Positions 24,310 through 35,490 of a DNA stretch of 64,000 nt are shown here, piece after piece. Source of the stretch: Phellopilus nigrolimitatus (lineage: Eukaryota; Basidiomycota; Agaricomycetes; Hymenochaetales; Hymenochaetaceae); NCBI GenBank assembly GCA_021029095.1, contig JAJOHG010000066.1:1-64000 (forward strand), in the 5' to 3' direction. Within the stretch, counting starts at the first letter, position 1, and each line of letters starts with the position of its first letter. The notes under the pieces were generated by a model, which was not told the DNA's origin, ran no database searches, and was given only the letters and a program-made list of their open reading frames with translations. The translations under genes and the position numbers were made by a program.

Positions 24310-25683
24310 CTGTATTACTACAGGCTAGCTTTCTATGCAGTCTGGAATTAAAATACCGTTGCATTATGCAATGAGGTATCTACAATCACAATACCTCAGA
24401 AAGGCATGATTACTGTCAATCCTTTTGCTCGTATTCGAGGCGAGGTTTTCAAACACTTTTTACGTGCATCCAGCACGCGCACTGTGTCTCGACCATGTTC
24501 AGCACCTTCGTGATCCGTTATAGGTCTATGGCTTGTAGCACTGGAGCTAATGGGCTGGACCACCATGATTGTTAATAAAGCAAAAATACTCATTTCCTCG
24601 TCCATCTGTCTGAGGACATATTGAATTTCAACACTAGCGTCTGCTCCGAATATGCATAGCATATGTAGTAGATTATGTGCGCGTCTAGTTAAAGTCGGAG
24701 AGGATAGCGAGAGGGCCGCCTCTGAGTTTTCTGTGCACAATATTTATCTTTCAAATTAATTTTCAAGATATGTGTCCAATGCTGTCCCTACAGAAAAACT
24801 CTGGAAAGGTGCCTGCATGTATGTCCATTTCGAGTATATTAGGGTTGAAACGGCGATTACCCTTTGACTGGGCGCGCCTATGTTACCGACGTCGTCGACG
24901 ATGAGCTCGAGCGCACTCTCCTTTGAAAGCTTCTGCAACTGCCAGTGATGGCCGAGAACGTGCACTTTACTCCTGCTGAAGGTGACCTAACTGACAAATG
25001 GACTCTTGCTCGACTTCCCGCTCTCAAAATCCGCCATTAACCCATTCAACACCTGGGCTGCAAACCATTATCCTTCCCCTTGACATGCCGATTCCATACA
25101 TACACCTATTCTCTAAGGTTAAGCCTGTAAGTCATCACATTCTATTCTATTCTGGTCTCTGACTCTGGAATAAGGAGCTCAAAGCATCCAAGGACTAAAT
25201 GCTTCAACTTTCGGCTGTTATTGACGGTTATTGATTGTGCTGTTTGTGTTTGGACCCTGAGCCGCGCGGAGTTCCCACGTACGGTGACTTAGCCTCAAAC
25301 GTCTATCGTTGCGCGCCGCTGCATTTTCATCGACGCCTTGCTCACTGTCTCGTCCGTACGTCCGGAAATTCAGTTAAAATATAGTCAACATGCAGTGCCT
25401 GACTCGACGCGTATAAACATTTTCAGATTGGGATTTCATCGACACGACGTGCGGAACGACTTAGGTGCGTAAATCTAAGACAATTGGACCGCCGTCTTCC
25501 GCACCACCACCACCATCTCGGCTTTGTTTTGTCTTCCGATAAAGTTGACAAGTGCTATAGTACATATAAACGGATTATTCCTTGCGGAAACTCGTCTACC
25601 AACTCAAGAGCTGATTAGCAGCCATCATCCGAGACATCCGCTTCGCCGACAAATAACGCGCCAACGCAACATCAATCTCAACA
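24310..25683. other. Intergenic; H2A.Z promoter at the right end
   Basis: No secure gene. A forward stretch near 25000-25126 (MDSCSTSRSQNPPLTHSTPG, then LPLDMPIPYIHLFSK) may be a first exon but has no partner I can find. From about 25395 the sequence is duplicated at 30047 (see repeat entries) and holds the H2A.Z promoter and 5' UTR. Confidence 0.4.
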
Positions 25684-26336
25684 ATGCCACCCAAAGGTGC
25701 ATCTGGCGGGAAGTCGAAGTCATCTGAGTCGCAGGCTGGGGGAGCTGCGCCGGGCGCGACAAAGGCGCAGGCGCAGACGCGCAGCGCGAAGGCGGGGCTG
25801 CAGGTGCGTTTATTTTCTGCCCTTGAATAATCATTTTCCCCGCTTTTTCCGTGCTTCTGCTTTGTGGACCTAGGGCTTGCTCTATTATCTAAATAAATTG
25901 AAGCTAACATCCTTATAATAATTAGTTCCCTGTTGGACGTATCCACCGTTACCTGAAGCAGCGGACGCAGCACAACGTGCGCATCGGTGCAAAAGCTGCA
26001 GTGTACACATCCGCTATCCTCGAGTATCTCACAGCCGAAGTCCTCGAACTTGCTGGTGCGTTATTCGATTCTTATATCGTTATCTACGTCTAATTTAAAT
26101 ATCCACATTTTTTCACATCAATTTCTATCTTGCATTGGATATCGCTAGGCAACGCCTCAAAGGACATGCGCGTGAAGCGTATCACACCGCGGCATCTGCA
26201 GCTCGCGATTCGTGGGGACGAGGAGCTCGATACCCTCGTGCGCGCGACGATTGCGGGCGGAGGTGTTTTACCGTTCATCCACAAGGCGCTCACGTTTAGC
26301 GGGAAGGCGAAAAATAAGGTCGAGGGTGGTGCCTGA
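25684..26336 (+). CDS. HTZ1: Histone variant H2A.Z
   Basis: H2A.Z replaces H2A in nucleosomes flanking promoters and is deposited by SWR1-type remodellers. Three exons (25684-25803, 25926-26055, 26149-26336) encode 145 aa. The N-tail [20 protein letters not shown] is followed by the histone fold: [60 protein letters not shown] and [20 protein letters not shown]. Marks that separate H2A.Z from canonical H2A are visible: VHRYLK-type alpha-N, AAVY before the alpha-2 helix, and the DEELD acidic patch with ATIAGGGV. The C-tail [17 protein letters not shown] is short. The copy lies in a duplicated block whose twin at 30342 is dead. Confidence 0.95.
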
Positions 26337-27100
26337 GCATGACTTATCGTTGGATGTTGCACACGGCGTCAGGGCGGCACTTGGAAAATAAGGCCGCATA
26401 CGTGGCTGTCGCTATGCATCTCGTTCTCCTGCTTTCGGCCGATGTACTGCGGTTCTCGTTTCCTGTTTATCTTCTCTGTTAGCTGTTTTTTCGTCGAGAC
26501 TATCGTGAATCCATTTACGAGTCGTTGTCAAAACATGTACTTATATGTTTTATATCTCTTGCTTTTACGTTCATCGTTTCCAACGCCAATTTCGAGGAGG
26601 CATTAGTCGCCATTTCCCTTCCCGTTTTTCTCTTTTCGGCCATTGCTGAGAAACGCTTTGCTGTTTTTTTCTGATCTTTCTCAACACGAGCTCTTCGACT
26701 GTAGATGTCTTATCCTCCTGCCGCGCCCTCTTGCTCAGATAATTTGTCATGTGTAGTCGAGAAAAAGGTCCTCCACATAAGCACCGTTAAGAGAACTTTT
26801 GTGTTGATCAAATAATGGTATCTCCCATTCCACCTAAGACCAAAATGTCTGATATTCAAATGAGTGAACAAAACATTGCTCTTCACAACATGAGTTAAGC
26901 CAAAAAAAAAAAATCGAAAAAAAAACATCGGAACTGTACTTGACTGTTTGTCAGAATCTCTACAGCTTCTCTGCCATTTGCACAAATACTGGGTCTACAA
27001 TACCTCCTGGTCAAGTTCCCAGCTTTTCCAAAATTTGAGACATGAAATTGAGGAGGACCTGCAAGATCTCGGCTGGGTCTGTTCTCTGCAATTGCCTCCC
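26337..27100. other. Intergenic between H2A.Z and kinase-TPR gene
   Basis: H2A.Z 3' flank, then (26930-27100, reverse) sequence homologous to the last TPR codons of the right-hand kinase gene but out of frame with the stop at 27101. A poly-A tract lies at about 26901-26926. Confidence 0.6.
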
Positions 27101-29063
27101 TTAAGAGACTGCCCTCTTGTAGACCTCCAATGCCTCTTCATGCCTGCCTAGTTTTGATAAGACAAATCCCATACTATGAAGAGAGTCTGCAAAATCTGTT
27201 TTGAATCGGCCTGGGTCCTTCTGTGCAAGTCCCTCCCTGATAAGAACTGCCCGCTTGTAGGCATTCAATGCCTCTCCAAATCTGCCTAACTGTTCCAAGT
27301 CAAGGCCTGTATTGTAAAGAAATTTGGCAAGATCTGGATTGAATTTGTCTGGGTCCTTTTCTGCAAGTGCTTCCCAGATAGAAACTGCCAGACCTGTATT
27401 GTGAAGAGATTTGACAAGAGCTGGATTGAATTTGTCTGGATCATGCTCTGCAAGTGCCTCCGTACTAGCTAGCGATCTCTGTTTGATCTGCGATGCTCGT
27501 TCTTGTCTTCCTAGCTCTGATGAAGTATCTGGTATATTATGAAGTGAATGTGTCATAAACGTGTGTCTCGCCACCATGGGCGAGTACTGCTCACCTCTGT
27601 CAGCTGCATCACGATGTCTTAACTTGTGCTTGGTGTTGTCTGTCAGACCTGCCCTTGCTGAGTCTACTCCACCGGATTCAAGAAACCGCGAAGAATCAAC
27701 AGACTGTGACCCCGAGTGCATCGCACCTAGATTTTCATTGCCACGGGAGGCGTTAAGTGTCTTATCGAGGGGCTGATCGGCACTGAGATGCATATGATGG
27801 AGACGGTCGACTACGGCTGCATGTGGAGATGTGTCGTTGGCATTCGAGTACGGTATGGCAAGGATGTGCTGATCAGAAAGAACGGAATAACCAGAATACT
27901 CGGAATGCTCTTCTCTTTGTAAACCATTCAAAGTGGAGACGATATAATCGATTCTACACCATCTTCCAGGTATATCCCAGCAAGTCTGACACAAGGCCCA
28001 TAATTTCTGGTAACGATCAGGCCATGTCTCTATTGACGCGGGACGCAATGGCTGGTTACCCAGGGAAATGTGAAGGATCACCTGTGCGTCGTTCTTCAGA
28101 TGAAAGAAAGGTAATTCCTTTGTAAGCAATTCCTGTGAGCGTATAAGGAGTTAGATATGCCCAGCACAAGACCAGCTGCGCAGACAATAGTACTCACGTA
28201 TACCGTCATACCAAAAGCCCAAATGTCTGACTCCATCGAATGCGTATTCGGAGGTTCACAAGTCTCAAGCAGCTCTTTGGACATCCATCTCAATGATCCC
28301 ATTATTCCGCCCTGTGAACTGGTCCCACCGAATGTCTGCGACGAAACAGTAATTCGAGATATTCCAAAATCACAGATTCGAGGTAACCCATCGATCGAGA
28401 TCAAAACGTTGTCCTGATCCAACGTTAATATACAATTCATCAGTTGAAGAAAGCGGACTTGAAGCTCACGGCTTTCAGGTCAGAGTGTATAATGTGTTGG
28501 CCGTGAAGGTATTCGAGACCCTCTGCTATCCCGATCACCTAATGATTGAAGATGAATCTGACCGCAGGTGGACGACTGATAAAGAATTCGAACACACCAA
28601 AGGCAAGAGGTCGATGTCTGGACGTCCTTCCAAATATCTCCTGACTGTCCCATTCTCCATCCATTCTGAGACGAGGGAAGGAAAATTACCTTCCAACATG
28701 TATCCGCAAAACGGCAAGATATTGGGATGGTCCAGACCTGACCACACGTAAACCTCACGTGCAAGATGCTGGGTTTACAGATATATTGAGTCCGCGCGCT
28801 TAAGACAAATCCGAAAAGTCAAGATTTACCCTTGTGAATTTCGCCTCGCCGAGATGTATACGGATACGCTTGACTGCGACTTTACAGGGCTCGGAAGAGC
28901 CATCTTTAAGCCATAGACCTTCGAAGACATCGCCATATCCGCCGCACGCCGCCACCACAGGATTAATATACACAGCGTCCGTAAGATCCAGATACGCCCG
29001 TTTCCCGAGGACCTCGTCGAGAATTTCTCTGGGATTACGACGAGGAGCTGCTTTTGCATACAT
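27101..29063 (-). CDS. Protein kinase with C-terminal TPR repeats, left copy (shorter)
   Basis: Five exons: 28830-29063, 28598-28768, 28470-28538, 28198-28413 and 27101-28132, giving 573 aa. The kinase domain has the glycine loop GGYGDVFEG, VAVKRIRI (catalytic Lys), LDHPNILPFCGYML, the catalytic loop HSDLKADN (Ser where most kinases have Arg), DFGIS, and SDIWAFGMTVYELLTKELPF. The usual APE motif is replaced by SKE. It should still bind nucleotide, since Lys, Asp, Asn and DFG are present. A linker of about 150 residues leads to about three TPR-like 42-residue repeats (ARVLLN-type: GEALNAYKRAVLIREGLAQK). The ORF stops at 27101 inside the last repeat, where the twin gene continues; homologous downstream bases are out of frame, suggesting a small indel. 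The start was chosen by alignment with the twin; an in-frame ATG at 29096 is possible. Confidence 0.86.
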
Positions 29064-29809
29064 TGACCAAGAAGCTAAATACAGGTCAAAGACCAATGCG
29101 ACGTGCTGCTAGAGTATATTCGAGGAAGAGTGAGTCCAAGTGTCGTCGTAGCCGTTCAGGTTCGAGTTGCCTTGGGCAAGGCGACGAGTACGCGGGGGTA
29201 CACGTTGTATCCTGAAATCAAATTCCAGTAGTTGATCAATCAAAGACGAAGCAACGAAATATGAAATACGAATTACCCGAGAGCCCACAATCTGCTGCTG
29301 CTAACGCTCATCGTCGCTCATTCCTTTGACAGGATATCCAAGACGCTGCTGGAAGAGGGCATGTAACTTGCTCAGACATGTCAGAGAGCCAGATGCCATT
29401 TCTTGCTGTGAGCGTCCTAACTTGCACGTAAGCGACAACTCCGCGAATCTGCTCCATATCACTTTGGCTGTTCTCTCCGCAATATTTAGGTTCTGAATAG
29501 CATGGAAGACTCACGATATCGATCGTGGTATCACGGAGATTTTAGAACAGCGGAAAGTTACGTCGGTCGGGGAGAGGCGATATAATAAATACAAAACGCA
29601 GTCAGTCGAAAAGCAGGCAATCAAGACGGGCACAGAGAGTTAGAGGCGGTAACGATCAAAATCAGGACTGGTGAGTTGTAGTAAATCAAGAAGGGGACGG
29701 ACACGATGAGTCGGGACGGTTCGTAAAATGAGAAAGGGAACGAAAGTAAGTGGCCGAGAGCCGAGTCATGGACTCAATGATCAGCGTCGACCGCAGAGTC
29801 AGACTCTCA
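29064..29809. other. Intergenic within the duplicated block
   Basis: Promoter side of the left kinase-TPR gene. Similar over most of its length to 34467-35380 in the other block. No coding exon of its own. Confidence 0.6.
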
Positions 29810-29990
29810 AAGTGTCTCCTCTCGCTCATCCTCACCGCACTTAGTACTCGCGACAGAAGCATCTCCATGCGGATGGATGCGATCAATTTGTCAGAGAGAA
29901 AGAGCATCAGGACTAGAACTTGCCTACGGGGTGATCACAACTCGAACCGATGATAACTGGGCGATTCGGTCCGTACCTCGTAGGCGTGGC
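29810..29990 (-). pseudogene. Remnant of PalI/SUR7-family gene
   Basis: Bases 29930-29990 reverse-complement to a degraded copy of exon 4 of the PalI gene at 36132-36227: the codons for HAYEV and HPV and the downstream gcaagtt donor are still readable, with deletions between. Bases 29810-29870 resemble the 3' end of that gene near 35470-35510. The four transmembrane exons between are missing. It is the decayed counterpart of the intact right-block gene. Confidence 0.6.
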
Positions 29991-30341
29991 TGATTCACAT
30001 CGCAGATTGTGTACGGGCAAGCGCCTACAGTCGACAAGATGCCTGCGCCTGACTCGACGCGTACAGGCTTTTGCAGATTGGAATCTCATTGTCTCGACGT
30101 GCGGAACTATTTAGGTGCGCGGATTCAAAACATTCAGACCGCGGCCTCACCCATCATCTCTATACTCGCTTCTGCCTTGTCTCACATTAAAGCTGACAAC
30201 TGTTACAGTACATTTAAACGAGCTACTTTCACTGCTCGCTTACGGGAGCCCGTCTGCGAACTCGAGCGTTTATTAGCAGCCATCGTCCGAGACACCTGCT
30301 TCGCCGACAAATAACGCGCCAGCACAGCATCAATTTCAATA

Positions 30342-30946
30342 ATGCCGTCCAAAGGTGCGTCTGGTTAGAAGCCGAAGTCGTCTGAGTCGCAGGACGGGGT
30401 TGCTGTGCCGGGCGCAGGCACAGACGCGCAGTGCGAAGGCGAGCCGCAGGTGCATTTATTCTTTTGAATAATCAATTTTCCGCTCTTCTCTGACTTTCGC
30501 TTTATTAACCTTGCTTTCTCTCCATTATCAAATTAAAGTGAAGCTGACAATAACAGTTAGTTTCCTGTCGGATGTATCTAGCGTTACCTGGAGTAGCAGA
30601 CGCATCGGAGCGTGACATCCGCTATCCTCGAATATCTCACAGCCGAAGTCCTCGAGCTCGCCGGTACGTTTTTCGATCTTTACGTCTCAATATCCATCCA
30701 AACTACGTATCCTCATTTTTTTCCACTTAAATTTATGTCTTGCATTGGATATCGTGAGGCAACGCCTCAAAGGACATGCGCGTGAAACGCATCACCCCGC
30801 GGCATCTGCAGTTCGCGATTCGCGAGGACGAGGAGCTCAATACCATTGTGTGTGCGACGATTCCGGGCAGAGATGTTTTATCGTTCACCCACTAGGCACT
30901 CACGTTATGCGGCAGGGCGGAAAACAAGGTCAATGGCGGCGCCTGA
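30342..30946 (+). pseudogene. H2A.Z pseudogene
   Basis: Aligns with the intact H2A.Z gene over all three exons and both introns. It opens ATGCCGTCCAAAGG but reaches TAG at codon 9. The second exon has lost much of the sequence encoding the first helices, and exon 3 has a further in-frame TAG where the intact gene has codons for KAL. Promoter and 3' flank are still recognisable. No functional histone can be made. Confidence 0.92.
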
Positions 30947-31562
30947 GTACGATGCATCGTTGGACGCCACATGAAACATCAGGGACACTTGGAAAATAAA
31001 ATTGCATACCTGGCTGTTACTATGCGTCTCGTTTTCTTGCTTCCAACAGACGTCCTGCGGATTTTCATTACCTGCTTACCTTCTCTATTACGTCAGCTGT
31101 TTCTTCGTCGGGACCGGCAAGAATTCATTTACGAGTACTTTCATATTTGATTTCTCTTGCTTTTCTTTTCTCTACTTCTGTTATTTCCGAAGTCAATCTC
31201 GAGGAGGCACAAGTCGTCATTTCCCCCTTTTGTTTCTTTTGGCCGTTGCTAAAAAATGCTTTACTATTTTTCTCCAATTTTACCTTCAACATAAGGTCTT
31301 TGTCTGTTTACCTGCTGCTCCTTCTTGCTCAGACAATCTTGTCGTGTGTAATTGAGAAAACCAGCTGTAATCTCCATAACAAAGCAGAGAACTTTTGTGT
31401 CGATCAAATAATGGGAATTCCCACACCAAAAGGTCTGATGGATTGAGTGGACAAAATACTACTTTTTACAACATGAATTGTACCACAAAATCATTGGAAC
31501 CCATACTTGTTTATCAGAACCATTACAATCCCTCTGTCATTTACAACTTGTACTACTGAAAC
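30947..31562. other. Intergenic, duplicated H2A.Z 3' flank
   Basis: Homologous to 26337-26900 in the left block, with substitutions and indels. No gene seen. Confidence 0.5.
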
Positions 31563-34466
31563 CTACAATGTCCCGCTGGCCAAAATCATCAGCTTTTTCA
31601 ATACTAGAGATCTAAATTGAAGAGAGGAAGCAAGATCTGGATTGAATCTGTCTGGGCCATTCTGTGCAAGTGTCTTCCTCATAGCAACTGCCCTCTGGTT
31701 GGCCTCCAATGCCTTTCCATGTCTGCCTAGCTTTGACAAATTAACACCCATATTGTGAAGAGAGTTGGCAAGACCTGGATTGAGTCCATCTGGGTCATTC
31801 TGTGCAAGAGCCTCCTGAATAGAAACTGCCTTCTGAAGGGCTTCCAATGCATCTCCATATCTGCCTAGCTTTGACAAATTAACACCCATATTGTGAAGAG
31901 AGTTGGCAAGACCTGGATTGAATCTGCCTGGGTCATTCTGTGCAAGAGCTTCCTGGATAGGAACTGCCTTCCGAAAGGCGTCCAATGCCTCTTCACGTCT
32001 GCCTAGCTTTGACAAATGAGCACCTATATCGTGAAGAGAGTTGGCAAGATCTAGATTGAGTCTATCTAGGTCATTCTGTGCAACCATCCTGTGAAGAGAG
32101 TTGGCAAGATCTAGATCGAGCCTATCTGGGTCATTCTGTGCAAGTGCCTCCTGAATAGAAACTGCCTTCTGAAAGGCTTCCAATGCATCTCCATATCTGC
32201 CTAGCTTTGACAAGTCAACACCCATACTGTTAAGAGAGTTGGCAAGATCTTCATTGAATTTGTCTGGGTCATTTCCTGCAAGTATGTCCCTGATAGAAAC
32301 TGCCTTCTGAAGGGCTTCCAATGCCTCTCCATGTTCGCCTAGGTATGACAAATAAACACCCATCCTGTGAAGAGAGTTGGCAAGATCTTCATTGAATTTG
32401 TCTGGGTCATTTTCTGCAAGTATGTCCCTGATAGAAACTGCCCTCTGAAGGGCTTCCAATGCCTCTCCATGTTTGCCTAGCTTTGACAAATTAACACCCA
32501 TATTGTGAAGAGAGTTGGCAAGACCTGGATTGAATCTGCCTGGGTCATTCTGTGCAAGAGCTTCCTGGATAGAATCTGCCTTCCGAAAGGCGTCCAATGC
32601 CTCTTCACGTCTGCCTAGCTTTGACAAATGAACGCCCATCCTGTGAAGAGAGTTGGCAAGATACGGATTGAATCCGTCTGGGTCCTTCTGTGCACATCCC
32701 TCCCAGATAGAAACTGCTGTTTTATCAGTCTTCATTGCCTCTCTTTCTGAGACTTCAACTGCCCTCTGGTCAGTCTCCAATGCCTCTCCATGTCTGCCTA
32801 GCTTTGGCAAATCAACATCCATGCTGCGAAGAGTGTTGGCAAGATCTGCATTGAGTCTGTCTAAGTCGTCCTCTGTAATTCTCTGTTCAGTCTGCAATGC
32901 CCACTCTTGTCTCCCCAGCTCTGATGAAGTAACTGGCATATCACGAAGAAAATGTGTCATAGATATGTCTCGCCACCCCGTGGGCAAGTGCTGCTCACCT
33001 GTGTCGACTGCATCACGGTGTTTTAACTTGTGCCTAGTGTTTTCTGTCGGACCTGCCCATGCTGGATCTGCTCCATCGGATTCGGTGGACTGCGAAGAAT
33101 CAACAGACTGTGACCCCGAGTGCGATGCACTCAGATTTTCATTGCCACGGGAGGCATTAAGGGTCTTATCGAGGGGCTGATTGGCACCAAGGTGCATATG
33201 ATTCAAACGGTTGACTACGACTGTCTGTGAGGATCCGTCGTTCGTATTCAACTGCGATAAGACAGGGATGTGCTGATCAGAAAGAACAGAATGACCAGAA
33301 TGCTCGGAATGCTCTTCTCTTTGTAAACCATTCAAAGTGGAGACGATAAATTCGATTCCACACCGTCTTCCAGGGATATCCCAGCAAGTCTGACATAAGT
33401 CCCATAGCTTCTGGTAACGGACAGGCCACGTCTCTACCGTCGCGGGACGCAATGGCTGGTTACCCTGGAAAATGTGAAGCATCACCTGTGCGTCGTTCTT
33501 CAGATGAAAGAAAGGTAATTCCTTTGTAAGCAATTCCTGTGAGCGTATAAGGAGTTAGATATGCCCAGCACAAGACCAGCTGCGCAGACAATAGTACTCA
33601 CGTATACCGTCATACCAAAAGCCCAAATGTCTGACTCCATCGAATGCGTATTCGGAGGTTCACAAGTCTCAAGCAGCTCTTTGGACATCCATCTCAATGA
33701 TCCCATTATTCCGCCCTGTGAACTGGTCCCACCGAATGTCTGCGACGAAACAGTAATTCGAGATATTCCAAAATCACAGATTCGAGGTAACCCATCGTCC
33801 GAAATCAAAACGTTTTCCTGATTTAATGTATATATAAAATCCATCAAAGGAAGAAAACGAGCTTTGACTCACGGCTTTCAAGTCAGAATGTATGACACTT
33901 TCGCCATGAAGGTATCTAAGACCCTCTGCTATCCCGATCACCTAATGATTGAAGATGAGTCTAACTGCAGGTGGACGACTGATAATGAATTGGAACGCAC
34001 CAAAGGCAAAAGGTCGAGGTCTGTACGTCTTTCCAAATATCTCCTGACTGTTCCATTCTCCATCCATTCTGAGATGAGGGAAGGATAATTGCCTTCTAGC
34101 AAGTATCCGCAAAACGGCAGGATATTGGGATGGTTGAGACCTGACCACACGGAGATCTCCCGTGCAAGATACTGGTTTATAGGAACAGTAAGTCCGGACG
34201 CTTAAGGCGGAAACTGAAAAGCCTAGATTTACCCTTGTGAATTTCGCTTCACCAAGATGTATACGCATACGCTTGACTGCGACTTTACGCCGTTCGGGAG
34301 AGCCATCTTTGATCCATTGACCTTCGAAGACGTCGCCATAGCCGCCGCGTGCCACCACCACAGGGTTAATCTGCACGGCGTCCGTAAGATCCAGATACGA
34401 CCGCTTCCCGAGGACCTCGTCGAGAATTTCTCTGGGATTGCGACGAGGAGCTGTTTTTGCATCCAT
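31563..34466 (-). CDS. Protein kinase with expanded C-terminal TPR array, right copy
   Basis: Five exons with the same lengths as the twin for the first four: 34233-34466, 34001-34171, 33873-33941, 33602-33817, then 31563-33536, giving 887 aa. Kinase motifs are GGYGDVFEG, VAVKRMRI, the loop HSDLKAEN, DFGIS and SDIWAFGMTVYELL; like the twin it has HSD rather than HRD, and SKE rather than APE. The C-terminal half carries roughly eight 42-residue TPR units of the form LANSLHNMGVNLSKLGRHGE plus ALEALQKAVSIQEALAQNDP. One unit is shortened (LHRMVAQNDLDRLNLDLANS). Kinesin-light-chain-type TPRs bind protein partners. The architecture resembles fungal immune or self-recognition proteins, but the function is unknown. 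Confidence 0.88.
31640..32720 (-). repeat. Tandem 126-bp coding repeat (TPR units)
   Basis: Within the last exon of the right kinase-TPR gene, about eight units of about 126 bp repeat with high nucleotide similarity. For example, the block around tagctttgacaaattaacac recurs at 31731, 31866 and 32476. One unit is truncated around 32082-32130. Similarity at third codon positions points to recent duplication or homogenisation. Confidence 0.85.
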
Positions 34467-35490
34467 TGATCTAGAAGTCGATGCAGATCAGAGACCAATG
34501 CGACGTGCTGCTGGTATAGACTGAGGTATGTTCGGGGAAGAGCAAGTCCAAGTGTCGTCGTGGTCGTTCAAGTTCGAGTCGTCTCGAGCAAGGTAGTGAA
34601 CACGCTGTGTACACGTTGTATCAGGCTGTTAACTGAAATTAGATCCTTGTAGTTGATCAATCGAAGACGAAGCAACTCACTACGAATCATGAATCATTCG
34701 AGCGCCCAAGAATCTGCTGCTGCTAACGTCCATCGTCTCTCATTCCTTCGAGAGGGTAGCCAGGAACTGCTGGCAAAGTCCGTGTAATTTGCTCAGATAT
34801 GTCAGACAGCCAGGTGCCATTTCTTGTTGTGGGCGTCCTAACTTACAGTAAGCGACCATGCCGAGAAACTGCGTCGTATCATCTGGCTATTCGTTCCGCA
34901 GTATTTGGGTTCTGAATAGCAGAGAAGACTCGCGTTATCGATCGCGGTGTCACGGAGATCTTAGAACAGCGGAAAGTTACGTCATCCGGGCTTCCACTTA
35001 TGACCTCGCTCATTCAACAAACCAACCTATGTCTAGTATGACAACGTAAGCTTTAACCTCGGTCATCTCTTTATGGGTCAGCATTATGGTGGAAGGGGGA
35101 AATAGGAGCCGTAGAAACAACAGCTACACATGTGAAAGCCAAGATAGTCTATCCGGGCTCGAAGGTCAGGGGAGGAGGCGATATAATAAATACAGAACGC
35201 AGTCAGTCGAAAAACAGGCAATCAAGATAGGCATGGAGGTTAGAGGCGGCAACAAACAAAATCGGTACTGGTGAGCTCTAGTAAATCAAGAAGGGGACGG
35301 ATAGCACGAGTCGGGGCGGATCGTAAAAGGAGAAAGGGAACGAAAGTAAGTGGCCGTGAGCCGAGTCATGGATTCAGTGATCAGCGTCGCGTGAGCAATA
35401 TGGAAACGCAAAGTTCCACCGGGTTCCCGATTTTTGTAGGGCAGTGTCAGCGTGCAAAGCTCCACTTCCTCTCGTTCATCCTCGTCGCAA
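34467..35490. other. Intergenic within the right duplicated block
   Basis: Promoter side of the right kinase-TPR gene and the 3' flank of the PalI gene. Homologous to 29064-29870. No independent gene seen. Confidence 0.55.

Larger units (their letters stand above)
25395..29990. repeat. Segmental duplication, left block
   Basis: Direct duplicate of the block at about 30047-36250. Shared order: promoter beginning cctgactcgacgcgta, H2A.Z (+), kinase-TPR gene (-), intergenic sequence (for example ggcgatataataaatac at 29577 and 35177), then the PalI region (-). In this block H2A.Z is intact, the kinase-TPR gene is shorter and PalI is reduced to remnants. Confidence 0.9.

Noticed and set aside
24396..24965. 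Two reverse ORFs between the F-box-like gene and H2A.Z
   Set aside because: Short, different frames, no acceptable intron between them, no known motif.
31563..33536. Repeat array considered as a CRISPR or satellite
   Set aside because: The 126-bp period encodes 42-aa TPR units in one open frame, with no spacer structure.
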